Assembly: GCA_934777095.1 (NCBI GenBank)
Contig: CAKVNP010000044.1
Span: 1 to 10,606 of the forward strand
DNA from: an uncultured Clostridium sp.
GTDB lineage: Bacteria > Bacillota > Clostridia > Clostridiales > Clostridiaceae
Length of the DNA: 10,606 nucleotides
Direction: 5' to 3'
Shown: positions 1-6,637 of the stretch, piece after piece
How positions within the stretch are numbered: the first letter of the stretch is position 1
Layout of the letters: each line of letters opens with the position of its first letter
Position numbers and translations under genes: made by a program
Notes under the pieces: generated by a model
Told to the model about the DNA's origin: nothing
The model's input: only the letters and a program-made list of their open reading frames with translations
The model's database searches: none

Positions 1-640
1 GATTATTATTTGCTGATAGTACGGATGAAACAGCATCTGCTACTTGAGTCGGTGTAATAAATGAATCAGCTTGCGAATAATCTTCGCTAAAATTTGCGTT
101 TCTATAAAAATTTGTCTGTGTTATATCAGGATGTATCGTAATTACTTTAAGACCACTTTTTCTTGCTTCATCAAAGAGGCTGTTACTAAAATGGCTTAAA
201 GCAGCTTTTGTTGCTCCGTATGCACATCCATAAACGCTAGACTTTTTAGCTTCAATTGATGAAATATTAATAATATAGCCATTATTTTTCTTTAAAGTCC
301 TAAGTAATAGTTGAGATAATATTAGTGGAACTTCTAAATTTATAGTAACCATTTCATGAATTTTCTTGGAATTTAATTCTTCATGAGGACCAAAATAACC
401 AACCCCAGCATTATTTATTAGTATTAAGATTTTTTCTGATTTATTAATTTCTTTTATTTTTTCAGTTAATAAGTTTATATTCTGTAGATCACTTTGAATG
501 GGAATAAAGTTTTGGTGAGTTAGATTACATTTGGAAAAATCTCGCCCAAAGCCATATACTTTAAAACCTAAATTTAAAACCTCTTTTGAAATAGCAAGAC
601 CTATTCCGGAGGAAGCACCTGTAATTATTGCTGTTTCCAT
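1..640 (-). CDS. SDR-family NAD(P)-dependent oxidoreductase, 3' end missing
   Basis: Classical short-chain dehydrogenase/reductase, a cytosolic Rossmann-fold enzyme that oxidises or reduces an alcohol/carbonyl with NAD(P)(H); the substrate cannot be read from the sequence. I translated 213 codons from the ATG at 638-640 to the window edge. Visible motifs are the cofactor loop TGASSGIG (residues 7-14), NNAG (76-79), the conserved Asn of the NLxxP segment (N101), the catalytic Ser in INISS (127-128) and YGATK (Y141, K145), so the full Asn-Ser-Tyr-Lys tetrad is present. The usual PG after the sixth strand reads PD (171-172), a minor deviation. Roughly 30-50 residues are missing at the C-terminus compared with typical 240-270-residue members. 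The start is supported by AAAGGA eight bases upstream, which lies against the stop codon of the lyase-like gene. The 14-base gap indicates co-transcription with that gene. No specific SDR subfamily is assigned. Confidence 0.93.
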   Translation of the reverse strand, partial: METAIITGASSGIGLAISKEVLNLGFKVYGFGRDFSKCNLTHQNFIPIQSDLQNINLLTEKIKEINKSEKILILINNAGVGYFGPHEELNSKKIHEMVTINLEVPLILSQLLLRTLKKNNGYIINISSIEAKKSSVYGCAYGATKAALSHFSNSLFDEARKSGLKVITIHPDITQTNFYRNANFSEDYSQADSFITPTQVADAVSSVLSANNN

Positions 641-654
641 ACTCTTAATCCTTT

Positions 655-1665
655 CTAAATATATATTTTTTCTCGTGAAATGTAGCAGCTTATTAAATTA
701 TATACATAATAAACCATATTTTGTGAGAGTTCTTGAGGATAGGTGCATATTCTATTTTCTGTAGTGAATGGGTAGTTTAAAATTGTAGAAGCTGGTCTTT
801 GTTTTCTCATAACTTTTAAATAATCACTAGACACTCGAAATACCCCAATGCTTATATCTAGTATTTTATCTTTAGGGAGAGTTAAAAAGACAGTTTTTAT
901 TAATTCTTGATAGTTTTCCTGCCAATTTTCTATATATAATAAAGGGTCAAAGCATAGCCTTACTTGCCAACCTAAATCAATGGCAGTCTTAGCACTTTTT
1001 AAACGTGAAAGCAATGACGGAGTTTTATCCTCATAATTTTTAACGAGTAAATCAGGAGATAAAGTCCAAGCTAAAATGATATTATTACAAGGCTTCTTAT
1101 CTGGCAAAAGGTTAAATCCTGTACTTTTAGTTCTTAGTTCTATTTTTAAATTAGGACGTTGTTTCGCAAATTGCACCCATTTAGCCCCATATCCTAAGAT
1201 ACTTTCTAAGGCTAATATATCTGTATCGTAAGAGATACAAAGATATATAGAATTATGTGTTAAGAGTTTATCAATTTCTAAAAAAATATCCTCTAGATTT
1301 ACAAATATAACGATATTTGCAGAAGGGTACATACCTTGAAGATAACAATATTCACAATTATAAATACAATTCATCATTGAAGAAGTGTAATAAAAATTTT
1401 CATTTCCAAAATCATCACAAAATTTTGCTCCTTTATAAATTAAATTTTCTTTTTTAACAGCTAAAATTAAATTAGGGCTTTGTTTTTGTAGATAAAAGTT
1501 TTGATGACTACGGCAGAATACATCTTTATAATGGTTTATTTCAATTATTTTTGAATTAATAAAGTGTGAAAGGATAGCTTGACAATTAGGATAATCAAAG
1601 GCTTCTTTTTCAACATATATATGCGAAAAGTAAGGATTAAACAAATTTTTCTTTGAATTTTTCAA
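655..1665 (-). CDS. Spore photoproduct lyase family radical SAM protein (SplB-like)
   Basis: Radical SAM protein of the spore photoproduct lyase family. Characterised members use a [4Fe-4S] cluster and S-adenosylmethionine to revert the thymine dimer 5-thyminyl-5,6-dihydrothymine in germinating spores. The protein is 336 residues from the start I choose, close to the 340 or so usual for the family. The N-terminal NPYFSHIYVEKEAFDYP segment (10-26) is typical. The cluster motif is CIYNCEYC (C100, C104, C107), followed by YLQGMYPSANIVIFVN (108-123), then LCISYDTDILALE (142-154) and LKIELRTKS (173-181). The frame stays open to a GTG/ATG-proximal region at 1740, but that extension would lie wholly inside the upstream gene. 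The TTG at 1663-1665 follows a strong AAAAGGAGG (12-base spacing from GGAGG) and starts where family homology begins. Where Bacillus SplB has its H-donor Cys141 (in ACTSDIVG), my alignment by eye puts Tyr146, with Cys143 nearby. The exact substrate is therefore uncertain; this may be a paralogue rather than the repair enzyme itself. Confidence 0.88.
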   Translation of the reverse strand: MKNSKKNLFNPYFSHIYVEKEAFDYPNCQAILSHFINSKIIEINHYKDVFCRSHQNFYLQKQSPNLILAVKKENLIYKGAKFCDDFGNENFYYTSSMMNCIYNCEYCYLQGMYPSANIVIFVNLEDIFLEIDKLLTHNSIYLCISYDTDILALESILGYGAKWVQFAKQRPNLKIELRTKSTGFNLLPDKKPCNNIILAWTLSPDLLVKNYEDKTPSLLSRLKSAKTAIDLGWQVRLCFDPLLYIENWQENYQELIKTVFLTLPKDKILDISIGVFRVSSDYLKVMRKQRPASTILNYPFTTENRICTYPQELSQNMVYYVYNLISCYISREKIYI

Positions 1666-2458
1666 GATAAATCTTTCCCTCCTTTTTAGAGCTACATTTA
1701 ATAGATAGCATATTTTCAAGTTCTTTGCTAAAATCACCATGAAGTAAATCGTTATATTTTACTACTTGTCTAAATTCATTTTTCATGGTGGATGATAACT
1801 TTAAATTATTTGATATTTCATCAATTAGTTGAATTTCTTTAGGTGATAGCGAATTATTATCGTTAGTTACCGAAATTTGGAGCTTATTGAGCCAGGATAT
1901 TATTTCTGTTGAACTCTTTTCTAAGATGGATTTTAGAAAGTTAGAATTTAAATTATTAGTATTTAAATAATCAGAAAGTATTTTTATAAAGAATAGTTGA
2001 TGAGGTTGGTAAAAAGTAAGTGTACTTTCATATATACCTGTAGCTTCCATATCAATTAAGTCTCCTTTAATACTAGTATTAGAATCTACTTCATAAGAAA
2101 AAGTTTCAAGAGAGCTCTCTAAAAAATTATGTTGATAAAGAATATCTGTAAAATAAGTTTTCTGCGAATCATTATCTATAATCTTATTACATAAAAACAC
2201 TTGTCCTATTTTATGGTTTTTATTATTAGTACCGCATAATCCAATATTTACAATTAAATCTCCTGCATTACAGTTATAACGGCTAAATAAATAAGTTAAG
2301 GCAATGGAGGCCTTAAGCTTTCCTTTTCCAGTAATCAAAAGAGTAGTAGAGCTATTTTTAAAAACTTGGAATTTTGTAATTTCACTATCTTTCTTAAGCT
2401 TTAGTTTTTGGATAAAAGGTTCAGCTTCTATATACATTGCTGTGCAGATGAATACCAT
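1637..2458 (-). CDS. MTA/SAH nucleosidase-like protein (PNP/UDP phosphorylase superfamily) with C-terminal extension
   Basis: Cytosolic nucleosidase-like protein of the purine nucleoside phosphorylase superfamily, nearest by motif to 5'-methylthioadenosine/S-adenosylhomocysteine nucleosidase, which hydrolyses adenosyl thioethers and also 5'-deoxyadenosine to adenine plus the sugar. The protein is 273 residues from the ATG at 2456-2458. All three catalytic acids of E. coli MTAN (Glu12, Glu174, Asp197) have counterparts: E11 in TAMYIEAE, E138 in DMEATGIYE and D163 in ILSD. The glycine-rich VNIGLCG (70-76) matches the ribose/purine-site loop. The nucleosidase core ends near residue 193. The remaining 80 or so residues are a charged, probably helical extension absent from stand-alone MTANs. 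An in-frame GTG lies three codons upstream, but AAAGG sits 11 bases before the ATG and only 2 before that GTG, so I prefer the ATG. The last 29 bases overlap the radical SAM gene, which implies translational coupling. Scavenging the partner's adenosyl by-product is an inference. Confidence 0.8.
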   Translation of the reverse strand: MVFICTAMYIEAEPFIQKLKLKKDSEITKFQVFKNSSTTLLITGKGKLKASIALTYLFSRYNCNAGDLIVNIGLCGTNNKNHKIGQVFLCNKIIDNDSQKTYFTDILYQHNFLESSLETFSYEVDSNTSIKGDLIDMEATGIYESTLTFYQPHQLFFIKILSDYLNTNNLNSNFLKSILEKSSTEIISWLNKLQISVTNDNNSLSPKEIQLIDEISNNLKLSSTMKNEFRQVVKYNDLLHGDFSKELENMLSIKCSSKKEGKIYLEKFKEKFV

Positions 2459-2482
2459 ATAAATCACAACCTTTAATTCTAG

Positions 2483-2488
2483 ATTATA
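2483..2488 (-). promoter_or_regulatory. Candidate -10 box for the nucleosidase/lyase/SDR operon
   Basis: A perfect TATAAT on the minus strand lies 24 bases upstream of the nucleosidase start codon, at a plausible distance for a short leader. At 17-base spacing the -35 position reads GTAAAA, a poor match, so the promoter is weak, activated, or read by another sigma factor. Bacillus splB is expressed under the forespore factor sigma-G, but I do not see a convincing sigma-F/G motif pair here. Confidence 0.35.
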
Positions 2489-2562
2489 ATAAATATTTTA
2501 CAACTTTTTACATATATTTTCAATAATGTAAAAATGAAATAAATAAATAGAAAAAAATGATG

Positions 2563-2569
2563 TGTCGAA
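2563..2569 (+). promoter_or_regulatory. Candidate Spo0A box (TGTCGAA)
   Basis: An exact match to the Spo0A heptamer TGTCGAA lies in the divergent control region, 74 bases before the OPT start codon and about 105 bases before the nucleosidase start. Relative to the two candidate OPT -10 boxes it would fall at about -41 to -35 or -50 to -44, where Spo0A-activated sigma-A promoters often carry boxes. A single short heptamer can occur by chance, though three of its seven bases are G or C in very AT-rich DNA. Confidence 0.4.
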
Positions 2570-2590
2570 TTATGTTAAGTCATTAAATGG

Positions 2591-2606
2591 TTATACTAAG
2601 TATAAT
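2591..2606 (+). promoter_or_regulatory. Candidate -10 region and dyad upstream of the OPT transporter gene
   Basis: The stretch holds two overlapping -10-like hexamers, TATACT at 2592-2597 and TATAAT at 2601-2606. It is also a perfect dyad, TTATACT-A-AGTATAA (7-base arms, 2591-2605). No good -35 is seen at 16-18 bases upstream of either box, and the Spo0A-box heptamer lies nearby. The symmetry may simply reflect two AT-rich boxes or may be an operator; binding protein unknown. Confidence 0.3.
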
Positions 2607-2636
2607 TAGATGTTGAACAAAGGAAGGAGAGTACAT

Positions 2637-4550
2637 ATGAAAAATAAATTATCTAAGGAAGCTTATGGAGGTGTTAAAGGAAAGGATTATATTCCTTATG
2701 TTACAGATAAAACTAAAAGTGGTACCAATATTGCGGTAATCATAATAGGATCAGTTTTATCAGCATTATTTGCAGCATCTACAGCATATTCAGGAATGAA
2801 GTCAGGCCTTACAGTAGCAGCAGGCATCCCGGGAGCAATTATCGGGTCAATGCTTATTAGTGCATTTGCTAAAGGAAAAGGAATCCTAGGAAAAAATATT
2901 ACTCAGGGGATGTCCAGTGGAGGTGAATCCATAGCTAGTGGAATGATTTATGTTCTGCCTGCAATAATTTTAATTGGCAGTGAGTTTACTTTCCTTGAAG
3001 GAATAAGTGTAGGCGTTGCCGGAACTTTATTTGGTATTGGATGTTTATCTCTTGTTTATAATTATCTAATTGTAGAAGAGCATGGACAGTTAATGTATCC
3101 AGAATCCATGGCAATATCTGAAACATTAGTAGCATCTGAAGGTGGCGGAGATGCTATAAAATATATGGGCATTGGTTTTGGAATAAGTGGAGTAATTAAT
3201 GTATTAAGTTCTTCTTTTTTAAATTTGGTAAATAATACAATTACTTACGTAGGAAGCAAATTTTATAAATGGAAGTTTTCAACAGAAGTTAATCCGCTTT
3301 TATTGGGAATTGGCTTTATTGTAGGGATGGATGTTGCACTAACTATGTTTGCCGGCTCAATATTAGCTAATTTTGGGATAGCACCTTTAATAGGATACTT
3401 TACTGATTTAGCAGATAAAAAAGTCCAGTCATGGAATGATGCAACGATGTTCCTGCATCAAATGGATGTAAACTCAATAACAGGAAGTTATGTTAAATAT
3501 ATTGGTGCTGGGATGATGCTTTGCGGAGGAATAATTGGTGCACTTAGATTAATACCAACAATTATAGTTTCAATTAGAGAAACACTAAAAGCAAAATCAG
3601 ATACAACTGGAGAAGGTAAAGGAAATTCTGGTGAAACAATTATCCTGTTAGCAGGTATTATAATAGCAGCTGTAGCAGCTTTCTTTATTTCCAATAGTAT
3701 TACTATGGCTATTTTAGCTTTAATTGTATCAATAATTTTAGCCCTTTTATTTGTAATTGTAGCTGGAAGGCTTACTGGAACGATTGGTACATCAAACCTG
3801 CCTGTTTCAGGAATGACTATAGCTTCACTGGTAATTTTAACTTTAGTATTTGTAATTATGGGGTGGAAAGGTCAGTCTGATAATAAATCATTGCTTTTAT
3901 TTGCAGCTTTTATGGTTGTTGCTATATCTGTAGCTGGTGGCTATAGTCAATCTCAAAAAGCAACGTTTATAATAGGGGGTAGTAAAAAGGAAATGCAGAA
4001 TTCATTTGCATTAGCAAGTATAATTGGCGTTGTAGTAGTAACTGGTACAATTTTGGTGCTTAAGAGTCAATTATCAGTAACAGGAACAGATGCACAGTTC
4101 GCTCTTCCACAGGCTAATTTAATGTCAACACTTACTTCAGGCATAATGTCAGGAGCTTTACCTTGGCCAATGATTATTGTAGGGGTTGTTATGGGAATAT
4201 TTATGTTTTTACTAAACTTACCTATAATGGCAATAGCAATTGGCTTTTACTTACCAATATCAACTAGTTCAATTATCTTAGTAGGTGCTATAATACGATT
4301 ATTTATAGAAAAGATAAGCAAGGATGAACATGATAGGGAAGTAAAGGTTTCTAGTGGGATAAGTCTTTCTTCAGGGCTTGTTGCTGGTGGATCTATTATA
4401 GGATTATTAGGAATAATACTACAAGTAAGTGGTGTAATAAGACCAGGAACGCCAACAGGATTTGCTTCAGGGAACTTAGTAGCAATTATTTTACTTATAA
4501 TCTTAGTAGTTACTTCAACAATTCCTATTATGATGTCGAAGAGCAAATAA
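2637..4550 (+). CDS. OPT family oligopeptide transporter
   Basis: Integral membrane transporter of the oligopeptide transporter (OPT/YSL) family, a single-polypeptide secondary carrier that imports small peptides or related solutes with protons. The 637 residues are overwhelmingly hydrophobic, with roughly 14-16 membrane segments by eye. Family-typical segments include AYSGMKSGLTVAAGIPGAI beginning near residue 50, TQGMSSGGESIASGMIY near 89-105, EEHGQLMYPESMA at 147-159 and GFYLPISTS at 536-544. Length and the N-terminal KLSKEAYGGVKGKDYIPYV fit the clostridial/bacterial branch. I choose the ATG at 2637, seven bases after AAGGAG; the frame is open to an ATG at 2610, but that one lacks a ribosome binding site and its codons run through the AAGGAG. 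The gene stands alone, divergent from the nucleosidase operon and followed by a terminator. No binding protein or ATPase is present, as expected for OPT. The exact substrate is not deducible. Confidence 0.93.
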   Translation: MKNKLSKEAYGGVKGKDYIPYVTDKTKSGTNIAVIIIGSVLSALFAASTAYSGMKSGLTVAAGIPGAIIGSMLISAFAKGKGILGKNITQGMSSGGESIASGMIYVLPAIILIGSEFTFLEGISVGVAGTLFGIGCLSLVYNYLIVEEHGQLMYPESMAISETLVASEGGGDAIKYMGIGFGISGVINVLSSSFLNLVNNTITYVGSKFYKWKFSTEVNPLLLGIGFIVGMDVALTMFAGSILANFGIAPLIGYFTDLADKKVQSWNDATMFLHQMDVNSITGSYVKYIGAGMMLCGGIIGALRLIPTIIVSIRETLKAKSDTTGEGKGNSGETIILLAGIIIAAVAAFFISNSITMAILALIVSIILALLFVIVAGRLTGTIGTSNLPVSGMTIASLVILTLVFVIMGWKGQSDNKSLLLFAAFMVVAISVAGGYSQSQKATFIIGGSKKEMQNSFALASIIGVVVVTGTILVLKSQLSVTGTDAQFALPQANLMSTLTSGIMSGALPWPMIIVGVVMGIFMFLLNLPIMAIAIGFYLPISTSSIILVGAIIRLFIEKISKDEHDREVKVSSGISLSSGLVAGGSIIGLLGIILQVSGVIRPGTPTGFASGNLVAIILLIILVVTSTIPIMMSKSK

Positions 4551-4580
4551 GTGGAAAGGTAGTAATTATCAAAATGAAAG

Positions 4581-4606
4581 AAACTCCTAGCAATAGGAGT
4601 TTTTTT
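4581..4606 (+). terminator. Intrinsic terminator after the OPT gene
   Basis: A perfect 9-base-pair stem, AAACTCCTA with TAGGAGTTT, closes a GCAA tetraloop (GNRA type) and runs straight into T residues up to 4606. It starts 31 bases after the OPT stop codon and separates that gene from the two-component operon. Confidence 0.9.
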
Positions 4607-4627
4607 GTGGATAAATTTAGGAGTATA

Positions 4628-4649
4628 TGTTAGAATTTACCTTGGTAAA
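4628..4649 (+). promoter_or_regulatory. Candidate extended -10 promoter and dyad ahead of the response regulator gene
   Basis: Only about 55 bases separate the OPT terminator from the regulator start codon, so any separate promoter must be here. TGTTAGAAT at 4628-4636 fits an extended -10 (TGn plus TAGAAT) and would start transcription near 4643; the -35 side is weak. Immediately downstream, TTTACC-TT-GGTAAA (4636-4649) is a 6-base-arm dyad that overlaps the start of the AAAGGAG ribosome binding site, a possible operator for autoregulation. Neither element is proven. Confidence 0.35.
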
Positions 4650-4661
4650 GGAGAGGATTTT

Positions 4662-5339
4662 ATGCATTATAATTGCCTAATAGTTGATGATGAAATTGAA
4701 CTTGCACAAACAACCTGTGAATATTTTGAAATGTTTGATATTACAAGTGCATTCGTCTCATCAGCTGCAGAATGTCAGCAATTTCTAGAAAAGAATAAAG
4801 TTGATTTATTATTGCTTGATATAAATTTAAATCAAGATAGCGGATTTAATTTGTGTAAAAAAATTAGGAAAGATAGTGAAATTCCTATTTTATTTATTAG
4901 TGCGAGGCAAAGTGATGATGATGTTCTAATAGCATTAAATATAGGTGGAGATGATTATATAAAAAAGCCTTATAGTTTAAGCGTGCTTTTAGCTAAAGTT
5001 AAAATAATCCTTAAAAGGATGGTAAATAATGCTCCATTAAATGAGTCGAAACCTAATGAAGCAATAATGATAGATTACGATAAAATGATGGTTTATGTTA
5101 ATAATAGGGATGTGCAATTGAAAGCAAAGGAATTTAAATTGCTATCATACCTGTATGAAAATAAAAATAAGATAGTTACTAAAAATGAACTTTTTAATAA
5201 TGTATGGGGGAATGAATTTTTTAGTGATGGTACACTAAATGTCCATATTAGAAAGCTAAGAGAAAAGATAGAAGAAAATCCTAATGATCCTCAATATATT
5301 AAAACTATCTGGGGGACAGGTTATATATTAGAATTATGA
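4662..5339 (+). CDS. Two-component response regulator, OmpR/PhoB family
   Basis: Cytosolic DNA-binding response regulator of 225 residues, the standard OmpR-family length. The receiver domain (1-120) shows the acidic pocket D9-D10, phospho-acceptor D53 in LLLLDINL, S80 in the Thr/Ser switch position, the aromatic switch Y99 and the conserved K102 before P103. The C-terminal winged-helix domain (about 130-225) contains KEFKLLSYLYENKNKIVTKNEL, the recognition-helix region LNVHIRKLREKIE and the terminal hairpin TIWGTGYILEL. I choose the ATG at 4662, eight bases after AAAGGAG. The frame extends upstream to a GTG, but that codon sits inside the T-tract of the preceding terminator. The gene overlaps the kinase by ATGA, so the two form a pair. 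The likely target is the ABC transporter downstream; the 11-base direct repeats at 6576-6608 are the best candidate site, by analogy with tandem-repeat binding of this family. Confidence 0.95.
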   Translation: MHYNCLIVDDEIELAQTTCEYFEMFDITSAFVSSAAECQQFLEKNKVDLLLLDINLNQDSGFNLCKKIRKDSEIPILFISARQSDDDVLIALNIGGDDYIKKPYSLSVLLAKVKIILKRMVNNAPLNESKPNEAIMIDYDKMMVYVNNRDVQLKAKEFKLLSYLYENKNKIVTKNELFNNVWGNEFFSDGTLNVHIRKLREKIEENPNDPQYIKTIWGTGYILEL

Positions 5340-6586
5340 AAATAAGAAATATTGCAATAATTTTTACTTTAGTAACAGTAGGCTTATTTATATTTGGCGA
5401 ACGATACATTGATAAAAATGACAAAAGTGTAATAGATATAGTTTATTTAAATGATGTTTATCAGGAGATAGAAGAGGAAGCTAATAAAGGGAACAACATC
5501 ATGGCTATAGAAGAAAAATATAATTGTAATATTATAACTCTTGATGAAACTAATTATCAGGCAGTTATAAATGAAGGAATAGGTAAAGGCAGGATTATCT
5601 TAGATTATCACAATGATAATAATGAGATAGTAGGGAAAATTATTTTTGAAGGGCTTACTGATAATTATTCTAAAATGGTGAATGCCTTAAAGGAAAAACT
5701 AAAGCTAATATTATTAATTATATTAATCTTCGGCTATGGATTTTTATATTATTTATATAAAAAAGTTATTAAACCATTTATTAAGCTGCAGTCTTTTGCT
5801 TCTAATGTGGCTAAGGGAAATTTTGATATACCATTGGAAATAAAAAAAGATAATTATTTTGGATCTTTTACAGAAGGTTTTGATTTGCTTAGAGAAGAAT
5901 TAAAGAATGCGAAAGAAAATGAATATAAAGCTAATATAAGCAAGAAGGAATTGGTAGCTAGTCTTTCTCATGATATTAAGACTCCAGTTGCTACTATTAA
6001 GGCAATTTGTGAAGTCTTAGTCATTAAAGTTAAAGATAACGAGCTATTAAAGAAAATTAAAATTATTAATACAAAAGCAGAGGTGATTGAACAACTAATT
6101 AATAATATGTTCCATGCAACCTTAGAAGAGTTACGTTGTCTTAATGTGAAAAAGTCTGAGGAACCATCAAGTATTATTACTGATATGCTAATAGAAATTA
6201 ATACTTTTAACAAAATACATTTAATTAATGAATTACCTGGTTGCTTAATTTATGCTGATAAATTAAGACTTAATCAAGTTATCGATAATATAATTAATAA
6301 TTCATATAAGTATGCCAACACAGATATTTATGTGACCTTTAAAGAAGAAGAGCTAGGAATTACCATTATGATTGCTGACAAGGGACAAACTGTTAAAGAA
6401 GATGAAATTCCCTTATTAACTGAAAAGTATTATCGAGGTGAAAATTCTGAAGGGAAAAGTGGTAGTGGGTTAGGACTGTTTTTATCTAAGTTGTTTATGG
6501 AAGGTATGGAAGGTGAATTACAATGCTATTATGATAATGGTTTTGTTGTAGAAATATATTTAAAAAAGGTGGCTATTAAGAAATAG
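5336..6586 (+). CDS. Two-component sensor histidine kinase
   Basis: Membrane-bound sensor kinase, 416 residues, phosphorylating the adjacent regulator. Layout: transmembrane segment 1 at about 5-20, an extracytoplasmic domain of about 100 residues (24-122), transmembrane segment 2 at about 123-142, a HAMP-like linker (145-195), the dimerisation domain with phospho-acceptor H212 in ASLSHDIKTPVATI, and the ATPase domain with N-box DNIINNSYKYA (317-327), G1 box ADKGQ (347-351) and G2 box GSGLGL (376-381). All catalytic boxes look intact. Translation starts at an ATG whose last two bases begin the regulator's TGA stop. The sizeable outside domain differs from BceS-type kinases, whose two membrane helices are joined by only a few residues, so this sensor probably detects an external ligand directly. 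The ligand is unknown. The stop codon lies at the end of the first copy of an 11-base tandem repeat. Confidence 0.95.
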   Translation: MKIRNIAIIFTLVTVGLFIFGERYIDKNDKSVIDIVYLNDVYQEIEEEANKGNNIMAIEEKYNCNIITLDETNYQAVINEGIGKGRIILDYHNDNNEIVGKIIFEGLTDNYSKMVNALKEKLKLILLIILIFGYGFLYYLYKKVIKPFIKLQSFASNVAKGNFDIPLEIKKDNYFGSFTEGFDLLREELKNAKENEYKANISKKELVASLSHDIKTPVATIKAICEVLVIKVKDNELLKKIKIINTKAEVIEQLINNMFHATLEELRCLNVKKSEEPSSIITDMLIEINTFNKIHLINELPGCLIYADKLRLNQVIDNIINNSYKYANTDIYVTFKEEELGITIMIADKGQTVKEDEIPLLTEKYYRGENSEGKSGSGLGLFLSKLFMEGMEGELQCYYDNGFVVEIYLKKVAIKK

Positions 6587-6608
6587 TTAAGAAATAGGCA
6601 AGAATTAG
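6576..6608 (+). repeat. Tandem 11-base direct repeats, possible response-regulator site
   Basis: TTAAGAAATAG occurs twice with no gap (6576-6586 and 6587-6597). It is followed directly by a third copy matching at 8 of 11 positions, GCAAGAATTAG (6598-6608), and then by a poorer AAAAGA-containing stretch. The 11-base period is one helical turn, the geometry used by OmpR-family regulators such as PhoP, which bind TT-rich hexamers at 11-base intervals. The first copy includes the last codons and TAG stop of the kinase gene. The repeats lie about 95-125 bases before the ATPase start codon. Tandem duplication by replication slippage is the alternative reading. Confidence 0.5.
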
Positions 6609-6637
6609 CAAAAGACTTGTTAATAAATTAGATAGTA

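Noticed and set aside
531..764. Plus-strand open frame of 77 codons
   Set aside because: It lies opposite the SDR start and the SPL-like 3' end, has no ribosome binding site, and the translation has no family character.
1666..1740. 25-codon N-terminal extension of the SPL-like protein to an ATG at 1740
   Set aside because: It would lie wholly within the nucleosidase gene, encodes residues unlike the family, and reads through the AAAAGGAGG that serves the TTG start at 1665.
3488..3694. Antisense open frames within the OPT gene (also 4247-4546), kinase, ATPase and permease genes
   Set aside because: All mirror well-supported genes, lack ribosome binding sites and give low-complexity hydrophobic translations typical of AT-rich antisense frames.
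4605..4661. Upstream extension of the response regulator to a GTG-type start
   Set aside because: The start lies in the T-tract of the OPT terminator and the extension precedes the normal receiver-domain beginning; ATG 4662 has a strong ribosome binding site.
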